Source of the DNA: Candidatus Iainarchaeum sp. | GTDB lineage: Archaea > Iainarchaeota > Iainarchaeia > Iainarchaeales > JAAZKV01 | Direction: 5' to 3' | NCBI GenBank assembly: GCA_028702895.1 | Contig: JAQVNZ010000004.1 | Coordinates: 1 to 42,242 of the forward strand | Length of the DNA stretch: 42,242 nucleotides | Notes under the pieces: generated by a model | Told to the model about the DNA's origin: nothing | The model's input: only the letters and a program-made list of their open reading frames with translations | Databases searched by the model: none | Translations under genes and position numbers: made by a program | Shown here: in pieces, positions 19,341 through 28,341 of the stretch | How the letters are laid out: each line of letters begins with the position of its first letter | How positions within the stretch are numbered: the first letter of the stretch is position 1

Positions 19341-20495
19341 AAAATAGGTGTAATAGGAATTGGAATTACTCGATTTGGAGAAATTTGGGATAGGGGTTTA
19401 CGCGAATTACTTTTAGACTCACAACTTCGTGCACTTAACGATGCAAAAATTGTTCCACAACAAATTGACGCAATGTTTACTGGAAATATGTTAGGTGACT
19501 CATTATCTGGCCAAGTTCATATTGGAGCAATGGCTACTGAAAACTTAAATTTAGATAAACCAAGTATTCGCGTTGAAGGAGCATGTGCTTCTGGAGCATT
19601 AGCATTACGACAAGGAATAAAAGCAATTGAATCTGGAGACGCAGAAATTGTAATGGTTAATGGAGTAGAAAAAATGACTGATGTTGACACGGGTCAAGTA
19701 ACAACCGCATTAATGGGAGCGGGAGATGAAGAATTAGAAGGGTTTCATGGGTTAACATTTCCTGGATTATATTCATTATTAGCAAACGCATACATGCACA
19801 AATACCCTAGTCTTACAAGAGATATTTTAGCAGAAGTTGCAGTAAAAAATCATTTTCATGGTGCAAGAAATTCTTATTGTCAATTCAAAAACGAGATAAC
19901 AAAAGAAACAGTAATTAATTCTACAATGGTAGCAGACCCTTTAACATTATTTGATTGTTCGCCAATAACAGATGGTTCTGCAACAATAATAATTGCAAAA
20001 GAAGAAATTGCAAAAAAAATGAATTCAGAAGTTTTTATTACAGGTTCAGGTTTAGCAACAGACACATTATCCTTAGCTAGAAGAAATACGCTAACAGCAA
20101 TTCCGGCTGGACAAAAAGCTGCAAATCAAGCATATGCACAATCAAATATAACTTCAAAAGATATTAGTTTCGCAGAAGTACATGATTGTTTTACTATAGC
20201 AGAAATAATGGCAGTTGAAGCATTAGGTTTTGCAAAAGAAGGAGAAGCATTTAATTTATATAAAAATAAAGAGACTTATTTTGATTCAAAACATCCAATA
20301 AATACTTCAGGTGGATTAAAAGCTTGTGGCCATCCTGTTGGAGCAACTGGAATAAAACAAGCAATAGAAGCAACAATGCAATTAAGAGGCGAAGCAAAAA
20401 ATAGGCAAGTTTTAAACGCAACAGTTGGAGTAACGCATAATGTTGGTGGTAGCGGAGCAACAGCATGCGTGCATGTTTTTAAGAGGTTGAGATAA
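19338..20495 (+). CDS. Acetyl-CoA acetyltransferase (archaeal thiolase)
   Basis: VEGACASGALALRQGI, FAEVHDCFTIAEI, NTSGGLKACGHPVGATGIKQ. Confidence 0.93.
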   Translation: MKIGVIGIGITRFGEIWDRGLRELLLDSQLRALNDAKIVPQQIDAMFTGNMLGDSLSGQVHIGAMATENLNLDKPSIRVEGACASGALALRQGIKAIESGDAEIVMVNGVEKMTDVDTGQVTTALMGAGDEELEGFHGLTFPGLYSLLANAYMHKYPSLTRDILAEVAVKNHFHGARNSYCQFKNEITKETVINSTMVADPLTLFDCSPITDGSATIIIAKEEIAKKMNSEVFITGSGLATDTLSLARRNTLTAIPAGQKAANQAYAQSNITSKDISFAEVHDCFTIAEIMAVEALGFAKEGEAFNLYKNKETYFDSKHPINTSGGLKACGHPVGATGIKQAIEATMQLRGEAKNRQVLNATVGVTHNVGGSGATACVHVFKRLR

Positions 20496-20894
20496 ATGTT
20501 TAGAGAAAGCCCAATTATAAGATGGAGAAATTATTCGGATAGATACAAACTTTCGGGCCATAAATGTACTAAATGTGGTGCAAATTATTTTGAAAAAAAA
20601 GGTATGTGTGTTTGTGGAAACTTAATTTTTTCAGAAATGTTTTTTTCAGGAAATGGAAAAATTGTTTCATTTACAAAAATACATTCTGGTCCAAGTGTTT
20701 TTGAAGAACAATCTCCTTATTGTGTTGCAATAATTGATTTAGAAGAAGGTGCAAGAATAACTGCCCAAATAGTTGATTGTAAATATGATGAATTAAAAAT
20801 TGGTTTAGGAGTAGAAGCAGTTTTTAGAAAATTATATAAGAGTGGAGAAAAAGGAATAATCCATTACGGAACAAAATTTAGGTTAAAATTATAA
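20496..20894 (+). CDS. DUF35 OB-fold/zinc-ribbon protein (partner of archaeal thiolase/HMGS)
   Basis: Zn ribbon KCTKCGANYFEKKGMCVCG followed by OB-fold; starts directly after the thiolase stop. Confidence 0.9.
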   Translation: MFRESPIIRWRNYSDRYKLSGHKCTKCGANYFEKKGMCVCGNLIFSEMFFSGNGKIVSFTKIHSGPSVFEEQSPYCVAIIDLEEGARITAQIVDCKYDELKIGLGVEAVFRKLYKSGEKGIIHYGTKFRLKL

Positions 20895-20944
20895 TTTTTA
20901 TAAATTCTTAATGTTTTTAATGGGTTCTTATCACATTATTTATT

Positions 20945-21883
20945 ATGGGTTCTAGTGGGAAAGGATTTGCAAAAACAATTCTCTTTGGAGAACACTTTGT
21001 AGTATACGGTTTACCAGGCATAGCTGCGGGATTAGATAAATTTGTTCAAGCAGACGTGCAAACATTAAAAGATTCTAAAGAAATTATTTTTGATGATAAA
21101 GTTTTTGGAGAAAAATTTTCTATTAGTGAACAACCAGAGCATATTAAAAGTCAATTATTTAATGCAATGTTTTCAAAAGAAGATTTAAATGAAAAAGGAT
21201 TAAAAATAAATATTACAGCAAATTTTCCACACGGTGCAGGATTAGGTTATTCAGCAGCATTAAGTGTTGCTATTGCAAGAGCAGTTTCAACTGAATTGGA
21301 TTTAGATTTAAAAGATGAAGAAATAAATGATTTGGCATTTAAAGCAGAAAAAATCGCACATGGTAATCCTTCTGGAATTGATAATGCGTGTGCAACTTAT
21401 GGTACAACAATTTTATTTGAAAAAGATTTTAAAACAAATGAAAACAAATTAAAACAATTAAAAAATTCTGCAAAATTATTTTGTTTACTAGTTGATACTG
21501 GAATAAAACATAATACAAAAGAAGCAATCAAAAAAGTTAAAGAAAACAAAGAATCTAACCCGCAAGAATTTGAAAGAATATTTTCTGATTATAAAAAAAT
21601 TATTGTGAAAGCAAAACAAGAATTAAAATTTGGTGGAATAAAAGAACTTGGAAAATTAATGAATGAGAATCAAGAATTATTAAAAAAAATTGGTGTTTCT
21701 TGTAAAGAAGCGGAAGACATAATACGAACAGCCACATTTGAAAATTGTTTGGGTGCAAAAGTAACAGGGGCTGGTTGTGGCGGAAACGTATTAATTTTAT
21801 GTGGGATTGAAAAAGAATTGGATAAAATAGCAAATATTTTACAAGCAAAAAAATATTCTATAATAAAAACAAAAATAAGTTAA
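20945..21883 (+). CDS. mvk: Mevalonate kinase (GHMP family)
   Basis: GFAKTILFGEHFVVYGLPGIAAGL, FPHGAGLGYSAALSVA, KVTGAGCGGNVLILC. Confidence 0.95.
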   Translation: MGSSGKGFAKTILFGEHFVVYGLPGIAAGLDKFVQADVQTLKDSKEIIFDDKVFGEKFSISEQPEHIKSQLFNAMFSKEDLNEKGLKINITANFPHGAGLGYSAALSVAIARAVSTELDLDLKDEEINDLAFKAEKIAHGNPSGIDNACATYGTTILFEKDFKTNENKLKQLKNSAKLFCLLVDTGIKHNTKEAIKKVKENKESNPQEFERIFSDYKKIIVKAKQELKFGGIKELGKLMNENQELLKKIGVSCKEAEDIIRTATFENCLGAKVTGAGCGGNVLILCGIEKELDKIANILQAKKYSIIKTKIS

Positions 21884-21934
21884 TGTTCTAAAATTTTTTA
21901 AAAAATAAAATAAATTATTTTTAATTTGATTATT

Positions 21935-22501
21935 ATGAATAATAAAAAAATTATTGTCGCAGTTACTGGGGCATCAGGAACAAATTATGCACTAGCTTTA
22001 CTTACAGCGTTAAAAAAACAAGAAATAGAAGTTCATCTTATTGTTAGTGACTGGGCAGAAAAAGTTTTAAAAGAAGAAACTGGAAAAAAAGTTATTGAAT
22101 TAAAAAAACTTGCGACAAAAAATTATTCTAACACAAATTTAGCTGCAAACATTTCTTCAAGTTCGTTTCTAGTTGATGGTATGATAATTATTCCATGTTC
22201 AATAAAAACATGTTCTGAAATATTACATGCGCATACTTCAAATTTAATTACTAGGTGTGCGGATAATATGTTAAAAACAAAAAATAAATTAATTGTTGGT
22301 GTTAGAGAAACACCATTGAGTGGGCCCACATTAGAAAATCTTTGGAAACTTTCAATATATGGTGCAACAATATTTCCGCTAAGCCCTGGATTTTATCATA
22401 ATCCTAAAAAAATAAGTGATTTAGAAAGTTTTATAGTTGGAAAAGCATTAGATTTACTAGGGATTTCAAACAAAGAATATGTTAGATGGGAGAATAAATA
22501 A
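21935..22501 (+). CDS. ubiX: UbiX-like flavin prenyltransferase
   Basis: VAVTGASGTNYALALL, SFLVDGMIIIPCSIKTCSEI, NLITRCADNMLK, VRETPLSGPTLENLWKLSIYGATIFPLSPGFYHNPKKISDL. Start refined to ATG 21935. Confidence 0.93.
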   Translation: MNNKKIIVAVTGASGTNYALALLTALKKQEIEVHLIVSDWAEKVLKEETGKKVIELKKLATKNYSNTNLAANISSSSFLVDGMIIIPCSIKTCSEILHAHTSNLITRCADNMLKTKNKLIVGVRETPLSGPTLENLWKLSIYGATIFPLSPGFYHNPKKISDLESFIVGKALDLLGISNKEYVRWENK

Positions 22502-22595
22502 TTTTTAATTTAAAAAATAATTAAATTTAAATTAATTTAAAAAAAAGTTAAATTAAAAAAAATTAATTAATAAATAATAATTTTGGTGATTGATT

Positions 22596-23870
22596 ATGAG
22601 TTTTCGTGAATTTGTAAAAAAAACAGATTATGTTATTGATAAAGCAGTTTCAAAAAATTTACAAGCGAGTGGAATAATTTATTCTGCTAGTGATAAGAGT
22701 ATATTATTTAATAAAATAAAAGAAAATGATTACAAAGTTGCTGCTAATGTTTTTGCTTCAAAAGAAAAAGTCGCAAAATATCTTAATTGTGAAACCAAAG
22801 AATTAGTTCCATTAATGATAAACGCATTAAACAATCCATCTACTCCAGAACTTATTTTGAATACCGATCATGTGGAAATAGATTTAGATTTAGAAAAAAT
22901 ACCAATATTAATCCACACTGATTCAGATGGTGCGCCTTATGTTACAAGTGGGGTAATAATAGTAAAGGATTCGATTGTTGGGCAAAATGTTTGTTATCAT
23001 AGAGGTAGAGTTATTTTTAAAAATAAATTTGCTTTAAGAATACTTGAAAGAAATACTATGGAATTACTAAAAAAAAATAATGGTGAATTAAGAGCTGCTT
23101 ATTGTATTGGAATTGGGGCAGAAATTGCTTTAGCTGCAGCAATGGCTCCGGCATTAGGAGTTAACGAATTAGAAATAGCAAATACATTAAAACCAATAAA
23201 AGTTATTAATGCAAAAACATTTGATGCGATTTTACCTGCTGATGCAGAATTTATTTTAGAAGGAAAAATAAGTTTACATGAAAGACATAGCGAAGGCCCG
23301 TTCGTTGATTTGACTGGCACAAGTGATATTATAAGAGACGAACCAGTTTTTACAGTTGAAAAAATTTATGCTAGACCAAATGCAATATATCACGCGTTAT
23401 TACCTGGCGGGTTTGAACACAAAATATTAATGGGTATGCCAAGAGAACCAACAGTATTTGATGAAGTAAAAAAAGCGGGCGTTGATATAATAGATGTTAG
23501 TATTAATCCTGGTGGAAGTTCATGGTTTCATGTTTTAATTAAGATTAATAAAAAAACAGAGGAAGATGGAAAAAAAGCAATTGTGGCTGCTATGAAAGGA
23601 CATACTAGTGGAAAACATTTTTTTGTAGTTGATAATGATATTAATATTTATGATCCATTAGAAGTAGAATGGGCGTTTGCAACAAGATTTCAAGCAAATA
23701 AAGATTTTTATAAATTTGAAAACCAAAAAGGATCTTCGTTAGATCCAAGTGCTAATCAAGTAACAAGAGAAACTACTAAAGCTGGATTTGATTTAACAAT
23801 GCCATTAGACAGAATAAGTGAAATGAAGAGAACAAAATTCCCAGAAAATAATATAAAAGATTATTTGTAA
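22596..23870 (+). CDS. UbiD-family decarboxylase; candidate trans-anhydromevalonate-5-phosphate decarboxylase
   Basis: UbiD-like: GAEIALAAAMAP, FILEGKISLHERHSEGPFVDLTGTSDIIRDEPVFTVEKIYARPNAIYHALLPGGFEHKILMGMPREP. Specific substrate inferred from neighbours. Start refined to ATG 22596. Confidence 0.85.
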   Translation: MSFREFVKKTDYVIDKAVSKNLQASGIIYSASDKSILFNKIKENDYKVAANVFASKEKVAKYLNCETKELVPLMINALNNPSTPELILNTDHVEIDLDLEKIPILIHTDSDGAPYVTSGVIIVKDSIVGQNVCYHRGRVIFKNKFALRILERNTMELLKKNNGELRAAYCIGIGAEIALAAAMAPALGVNELEIANTLKPIKVINAKTFDAILPADAEFILEGKISLHERHSEGPFVDLTGTSDIIRDEPVFTVEKIYARPNAIYHALLPGGFEHKILMGMPREPTVFDEVKKAGVDIIDVSINPGGSSWFHVLIKINKKTEEDGKKAIVAAMKGHTSGKHFFVVDNDINIYDPLEVEWAFATRFQANKDFYKFENQKGSSLDPSANQVTRETTKAGFDLTMPLDRISEMKRTKFPENNIKDYL

Positions 23871-23901
23871 ATTAATTTGCATGATGATTAAAAGTCATAA
23901 T

Positions 23902-23973
23902 TTTTATTTTAAAAAAATTTTGTTTTTAAAAAAATTTAATAAAAAATTGTTTAAAAAAATTGGTGAAAAAATG
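23902..23973 (+). repeat. AT-rich leader copy 2 (before AcnX large subunit)
   Basis: ttttattttaaaaaaattttgtttttaaaaaaatttaataaaaaattgtttaaaaaaattggtgaaaaaatg; near copy of 19283-19340 with a short insertion. Confidence 0.5.
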
Positions 23974-25164
23974 TTATTAACAAAAGAAGAACAAGAAATG
24001 CTCAAAGGAAAATATGGTAATGCTGTTAAAAAAAGCATGGAAATACTTGTCGCATTAGGCGAAATTTATGGTGCTGAAAAATTAATTAGGGTTTCATCAG
24101 TACAAGTTGCGGGGGTAAGTTATGATAATTTAGGTGAATCTGGATTAGAATATTTATCTAATCTTTCAAAAGATGGTAGAGTAAAAGTTTTAACAACATT
24201 AAATCCTGCAGGAATGGATTTAGAAAATTATGAAGCATTAGGAATATCAGAAGATTTTGCAATAAAACAAAAAATGGTAATTGATTCATTTGCAAAAATG
24301 GGGGTAATAACCACTTGTACATGTACACCTTATTTGATAGGGAATACTCCAAATTTTAATCAACATATTGCTTGGAGTGAAAGTAGTGCGGTTGCTTATG
24401 CTAATTCGGTTCTTGGTGCAAGAACAAATAGAGAAGGCGGGCCAAGTGCATTGGCATCAGCATTAACTGGCCGAACACCTTTGTATGGATTGCATTTAGA
24501 TGAAAATAGAATTGCTAAAATAAAAATAATTGTAAAAACGCAAATAAAAGGAACTCAAAATTTTGGCGCATTAGGGAAAGTTATTGGTGAAAAAATAAAG
24601 TCAACTCCTTGTTATATTATTGGAATAAACGAAGCGAGTATGGAAGAATTAAAATCATTTTCTGCAAGTATTGCAACTTATGGTGGCGCAGGAATATTTC
24701 ACATGGAAAATATAACTCCTAATAAAACAGTTATTCCGTTAGAAGAATTAATTGTCACAAAAAAAGAAATAGAAAAAGCTTTAAACGAAATGAATATGGG
24801 TGATTGTGAAGTAGATTTTGTTAGCGTTGGATGTCCACATGCGAGTATCGCTGAAATAGCAAAACTAGCTGATTTATTAAATGGAAAAAAAGTAAAAAAA
24901 GAATTTTGGATAACAACTGCAAGACCAACAAAAAAAATTGCTGACATGAGCGGTTATTCTAAAATAATTGAAACTGCTGGGGCAAAATTCGCGTCAGATA
25001 CTTGTTGTGTTGTTGCGCCAATAAAAGGAAGATTCAAATGTCTTGCAACAGATTCTGCAAAAGGGTGTTATTATGCATATTCAAAAAATCAGTCAAAAAT
25101 AAAAATAATGTCAGTTGAAAATTTAGTGAAAGAAGCGTGCAAAGAACCAAGCGTGGTGAAATAA
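23971..25164 (+). CDS. Aconitase X large subunit; phosphomevalonate dehydratase large subunit
   Basis: MLLTKEEQEMLKGKYGNAVKKSMEILVALGEIYGAEKLI, TCTCTPYLIGNTPNFNQHIAWSESSAVAYANSVLGARTNREGGPSALASALTGRTP. Start refined to ATG 23971 with GGTGA SD. Confidence 0.93.
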   Translation: MLLTKEEQEMLKGKYGNAVKKSMEILVALGEIYGAEKLIRVSSVQVAGVSYDNLGESGLEYLSNLSKDGRVKVLTTLNPAGMDLENYEALGISEDFAIKQKMVIDSFAKMGVITTCTCTPYLIGNTPNFNQHIAWSESSAVAYANSVLGARTNREGGPSALASALTGRTPLYGLHLDENRIAKIKIIVKTQIKGTQNFGALGKVIGEKIKSTPCYIIGINEASMEELKSFSASIATYGGAGIFHMENITPNKTVIPLEELIVTKKEIEKALNEMNMGDCEVDFVSVGCPHASIAEIAKLADLLNGKKVKKEFWITTARPTKKIADMSGYSKIIETAGAKFASDTCCVVAPIKGRFKCLATDSAKGCYYAYSKNQSKIKIMSVENLVKEACKEPSVVK

Positions 25165-25556
25165 TGGCGAAATTAATTGGGCGAAAAATTTTTGGTGGAA
25201 TCGCGATGGGCGAAGCACTTGTTACAAAACAAGGAATAAGTTTTTTTGGGGGGATAGACCCATCTACTGGAGTAGTGACTGAATCAGGTCATGAATTAGA
25301 AGGAAAAAGTATTAGTGGAAAAATACTTGTTTTTCCCCAAGGTAAAGGGTCAACAGTTGGGAGTTATGCATTATATAGAATGAAAAAAGAAGGTACTGCT
25401 CCAATAGCATTAGTAAATAAAGAATGTGAAACAATAGTTGCTGTTGGTGCAATAATTTCAGAAATTCCTTGTGTTGATAAAATTGATATTCTACAAATAA
25501 AAAATGGTCAAAAAATAAAAGTTGATGGTGAAAAAGGAATTGTGATTTTTGATTGA
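25164..25556 (+). CDS. Aconitase X swivel/small subunit; phosphomevalonate dehydratase small subunit
   Basis: GRKIFGGIAMGEALVTKQGISFFGGIDPSTGVV, LVFPQGKGSTVGSYALYRM; ATG overlaps the large-subunit stop (TAATG). Confidence 0.93.
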   Translation: MAKLIGRKIFGGIAMGEALVTKQGISFFGGIDPSTGVVTESGHELEGKSISGKILVFPQGKGSTVGSYALYRMKKEGTAPIALVNKECETIVAVGAIISEIPCVDKIDILQIKNGQKIKVDGEKGIVIFD

Positions 25557-25572
25557 TATTTAAATAGTTTGA

Positions 25573-25977
25573 ATGAATAACTTGATTATGCGAATTTTAG
25601 ATATAATTAAACGAAGAATGATTTTGCAACGTAATAAAAAAACAGGCATTTCTCCTTACGTACGAGGAAAAACAAAAATAAATAATGTTTTAAATTTAAA
25701 AATTAGTAAATTTTCGCATAGTGGAAAAGTGCATAATGTTGTTACTCGGCGTGATGTTAATTCATTAATAAAAATTTCAAAAGGTAGATCACAAATTGCT
25801 AAAAAAGCAGAAGGAGTGCTTTTTAATTTACAACGAAGAAAAGTTTTAGTAAAAGAAAAAAGGTTTGGAAAATTTAGAGAAAATTCACAATTGGGTTTAG
25901 TTTGGTTTGATAAACTTACTGGGCCAAATGAAAATATTGGTGCAGTTAAACGTGCTGCAAAAACAAAATTAAAATAA
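25573..25977 (+). CDS. Basic protein of unknown function embedded in isoprenoid cluster
   Basis: 134 aa, Lys/Arg-rich; no family recognised by eye. Confidence 0.45.
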   Translation: MNNLIMRILDIIKRRMILQRNKKTGISPYVRGKTKINNVLNLKISKFSHSGKVHNVVTRRDVNSLIKISKGRSQIAKKAEGVLFNLQRRKVLVKEKRFGKFRENSQLGLVWFDKLTGPNENIGAVKRAAKTKLK

Positions 25978-26016
25978 TAATATGTTATTTTTAAAAGTAA
26001 CTTAAAGAGATTTATT

Positions 26017-26817
26017 ATGAAAGATTTAATAATTTTAAAAATTGGCGGTTCTTCAATAACCAAAAAAGCCGAAAACAAATTTGAAATGAATGAAGAAATA
26101 TTAGAACGCGTGGCAAAAGAAATAGCAATTGCAAAAAAGAAAAAAGATTTTGATTTAGTTTTAGTTTGTGGTGTTGGGCCATTTGGACATACTAATGTTG
26201 TTAATTATAATTTAAATGGAAAAATTAAAACTCTTGCACAAAAAGAAGGTGTTTTAAAAACAAAAAAAGATTGTGATTTTGTTGCGTTAAAAGTAATAAC
26301 TGCGTTAAAAAAAAATGGTTTAATTGTTAATCACTTGCCTGGTTATAAAGTTTGTAAACAAGATGAAAGAAAAGTAATTTTTTTTGAAACGAATTCTTAT
26401 AAAAAATTATTAGAAAAAAATATTATTCCTGTTACAACTGGTACAATGGTGCATGATAAAAGTTTTAATTGGAGTGTTATGTCTGGAGATACAGTTATTT
26501 CAGAATTATGTAAATCTTTAAAACCAAAAAAAGTTTTAATAGGAACAGATGTTAACGGGATTTTTACTTCTGACCCAAAATTAAATAAAAAAGCAGAATT
26601 AATTGAACTAATAACAAAACAAAATTTAGAAAAAGTTTTAGAACAATGCGGTGAATCAAATTCAGTTGATGTTACTGGTGGAATGAAAGGAAAATTAGAC
26701 AAATTAGGGAAACAATTAGGAAATGTTCCTGCTGAAATATTTTCATTATTTATCCAAAAAAATTTAGAAAATGTTTTAAGTGGAAAAGAAATAAAAAGTA
26801 CAAAAATCAAGTTATAA
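26017..26817 (+). CDS. Isopentenyl phosphate kinase
   Basis: AAK fold: LIILKIGGSSITKK, VCGVGPFGHTNVVNYNL (conserved His), GDTVISELCKSLKPKKVLIGTDVNGIFTSDP, DVTGGMKGKL. Confidence 0.92.
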   Translation: MKDLIILKIGGSSITKKAENKFEMNEEILERVAKEIAIAKKKKDFDLVLVCGVGPFGHTNVVNYNLNGKIKTLAQKEGVLKTKKDCDFVALKVITALKKNGLIVNHLPGYKVCKQDERKVIFFETNSYKKLLEKNIIPVTTGTMVHDKSFNWSVMSGDTVISELCKSLKPKKVLIGTDVNGIFTSDPKLNKKAELIELITKQNLEKVLEQCGESNSVDVTGGMKGKLDKLGKQLGNVPAEIFSLFIQKNLENVLSGKEIKSTKIKL

Positions 26818-26819
26818 TT

Positions 26820-27305
26820 ATGATTCCAAACGCAAGAAAAAAAATTTCAAAAATGCATGTTGCTATTGCACAAAAAAAAGGTAGTGTAAAATTAAAAAAT
26901 GATATTCAAAAAATTCGTTTTGTTGAAAGAAAAATATTTGGTGTTGGAAAAACAATTTCTCAAAAAACATATTTTCATCCTAAAAAGAATTTGATTAAAA
27001 TTAAATTAGAAAGAGCTGGAAAAGAAATCGGAAAATTAGAAATTGGAATTAAAAAAATTGGAACTTATAAAGAAGCATTTTTTTCAGACGCGTTTATAAA
27101 AAAAACTATGCGTGAAAAAGGACTTTATTCACAAGTGGTTGCTCAAGCACTGGATGTTTTAACAAAATCGGGAGTTAATACAGTTAGATTTGAAGCTACT
27201 GGAGGACATTCTGTTTTAAAAAAAATGGGGTTCGAATCAAAATCACAATTTGGTAGTAGAATTTATTACAAAGAATTAAACCCACAAAAACAAGTTCGTC
27301 AATAA
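26820..27305 (+). CDS. GNAT-like acetyltransferase domain protein
   Basis: Motif A-like MREKGLYSQVVAQALDVLTKSGVNTVRFEATGGHSVLKKMGFE. Confidence 0.6.
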   Translation: MIPNARKKISKMHVAIAQKKGSVKLKNDIQKIRFVERKIFGVGKTISQKTYFHPKKNLIKIKLERAGKEIGKLEIGIKKIGTYKEAFFSDAFIKKTMREKGLYSQVVAQALDVLTKSGVNTVRFEATGGHSVLKKMGFESKSQFGSRIYYKELNPQKQVRQ

Positions 27306-27341
27306 ACGAAGCGATTTTCGTCTAAATGTAATGTTTTTAAA
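27297..27341 (+). promoter_or_regulatory. Candidate three-box operator plus TATA of por operon
   Basis: CGTCAATAAA-CGAAGCGATTTT-CGTCTAAATGTAA-TGTTTTTAAA. Confidence 0.6.
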
Positions 27342-27398
27342 CTTTATTGGCAGATAGTTTTTTATAATTCAAAAAACTATTTTAATAGTTGTGATATA

Positions 27399-27944
27399 AT
27401 GAAGCAAATAATTTTTTTAGGACGCGGTGGACAGGGAGCAGTTACAAGCTCACAAGTTCTTGCAATTTCTGCGTTTATTGATGGTAAACAATCACAAGCA
27501 TTTCCAAATTTTGGTGTTGAAAGAACAGGTGCACCAGTAAGAAGTTATTGTAGAATAGATGATAAAAAAATTAATTTAAGAGAACAATTAAAAGAAGCGG
27601 ATTATGCGTTAATTTTAGATCCCACATTAACAAAAAATTTAAATGAAAAGATAACTTCACTAATAATTGTTAATTCTAATAAAAAACCAGTTGACTTAGG
27701 CTTACAAACAAATGCGAAAGTAATTTGTATTGATATAACAAAAGTTGCAATGGAAAAAATTGGGAAACCATTTGTAAATATTTCAGCGCTAGGTGCTTTT
27801 GCAGCATTAACAAATGAAATAACTTTAGAATCATTAGAAAAAGCAGTTTTGCAACAAATGGGTGCAAAAGGAAGTATTGTAGAAAAAAATATTGAAGCAG
27901 TTAGAGAGGTTTATAAAATTTCTAAAAATGATTTGCAAAAATAA
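27399..27944 (+). CDS. porG: Pyruvate:ferredoxin oxidoreductase gamma subunit
   Basis: GRGGQGAVTSSQVLAISAFIDGKQSQAFPNFGVERTGAPVRSYCRI. Confidence 0.93.
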   Translation: MKQIIFLGRGGQGAVTSSQVLAISAFIDGKQSQAFPNFGVERTGAPVRSYCRIDDKKINLREQLKEADYALILDPTLTKNLNEKITSLIIVNSNKKPVDLGLQTNAKVICIDITKVAMEKIGKPFVNISALGAFAALTNEITLESLEKAVLQQMGAKGSIVEKNIEAVREVYKISKNDLQK

Positions 27945-27985
27945 TTTTATGATTTAAATAACTAAAAGATTAATGATTGATTTTT

Positions 27986-28279
27986 ATGGATAAAGAACTA
28001 AAAAGTAAAGATGGTGTAATTCTTACAAAAGGTGCGGTTATACGTGAGCCTGGATCAACAAAAAAATATAAAACTGGAGATTGGCGAACATTCAAACCAA
28101 GTATAGATCAAGAAAAATGTATTAAATGTGGGAAATGTTGGTTAAATTGTCCCGATGCTGCAATATACAAGGATAAAGATGGGAAATTTCAAATAAATTA
28201 TGATTATTGCAAAGGTTGTTTAATATGCGCGAAAGTTTGTCCTGTTAAAGCAATTGGTTTTGTGGTAGAAGAAAAATAA
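27986..28279 (+). CDS. porD: Pyruvate:ferredoxin oxidoreductase delta (ferredoxin) subunit
   Basis: GDWRTFKPSIDQEKCIKCGKCWLNCPDAAIY...DYCKGCLICAKVCPVKAI. Confidence 0.93.
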   Translation: MDKELKSKDGVILTKGAVIREPGSTKKYKTGDWRTFKPSIDQEKCIKCGKCWLNCPDAAIYKDKDGKFQINYDYCKGCLICAKVCPVKAIGFVVEEK

Positions 28280-28341
28280 TTTTGTTTAAGCGAATATGAT
28301 TTTTATTTGAAATGATTTAAGTTTATTTGGGAATGATTTTT

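Noticed and set aside
20251-20466. Leucine-rich minus-strand ORF (MLLLRYHQHYALLQLLRL...)
   Set aside because: Antisense of A/CAA/GCA-rich thiolase codons; low-complexity Leu artefact. Same applies to 18926-19126, 21600-21848, 24158-24352 and 29508-29750.
23881-23970. 30-aa N-terminal extension of AcnX in the ORF track
   Set aside because: AcnX family similarity and GGTGA SD support the ATG at 23971; the upstream part is an AT-rich leader similar to the one before thiolase.
27225-27240. TTCGAATC resembling a tRNA T-loop
   Set aside because: Lies inside the GNAT-like coding frame with no acceptor/anticodon arms; no tRNA genes were recognised in the window.
27375-27390. Hairpin AACTAT-TTTA-ATAGTT before porG
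   Set aside because: Only 6 bp of mostly A/T, expected by chance in such AT-rich DNA; no supporting second copy.
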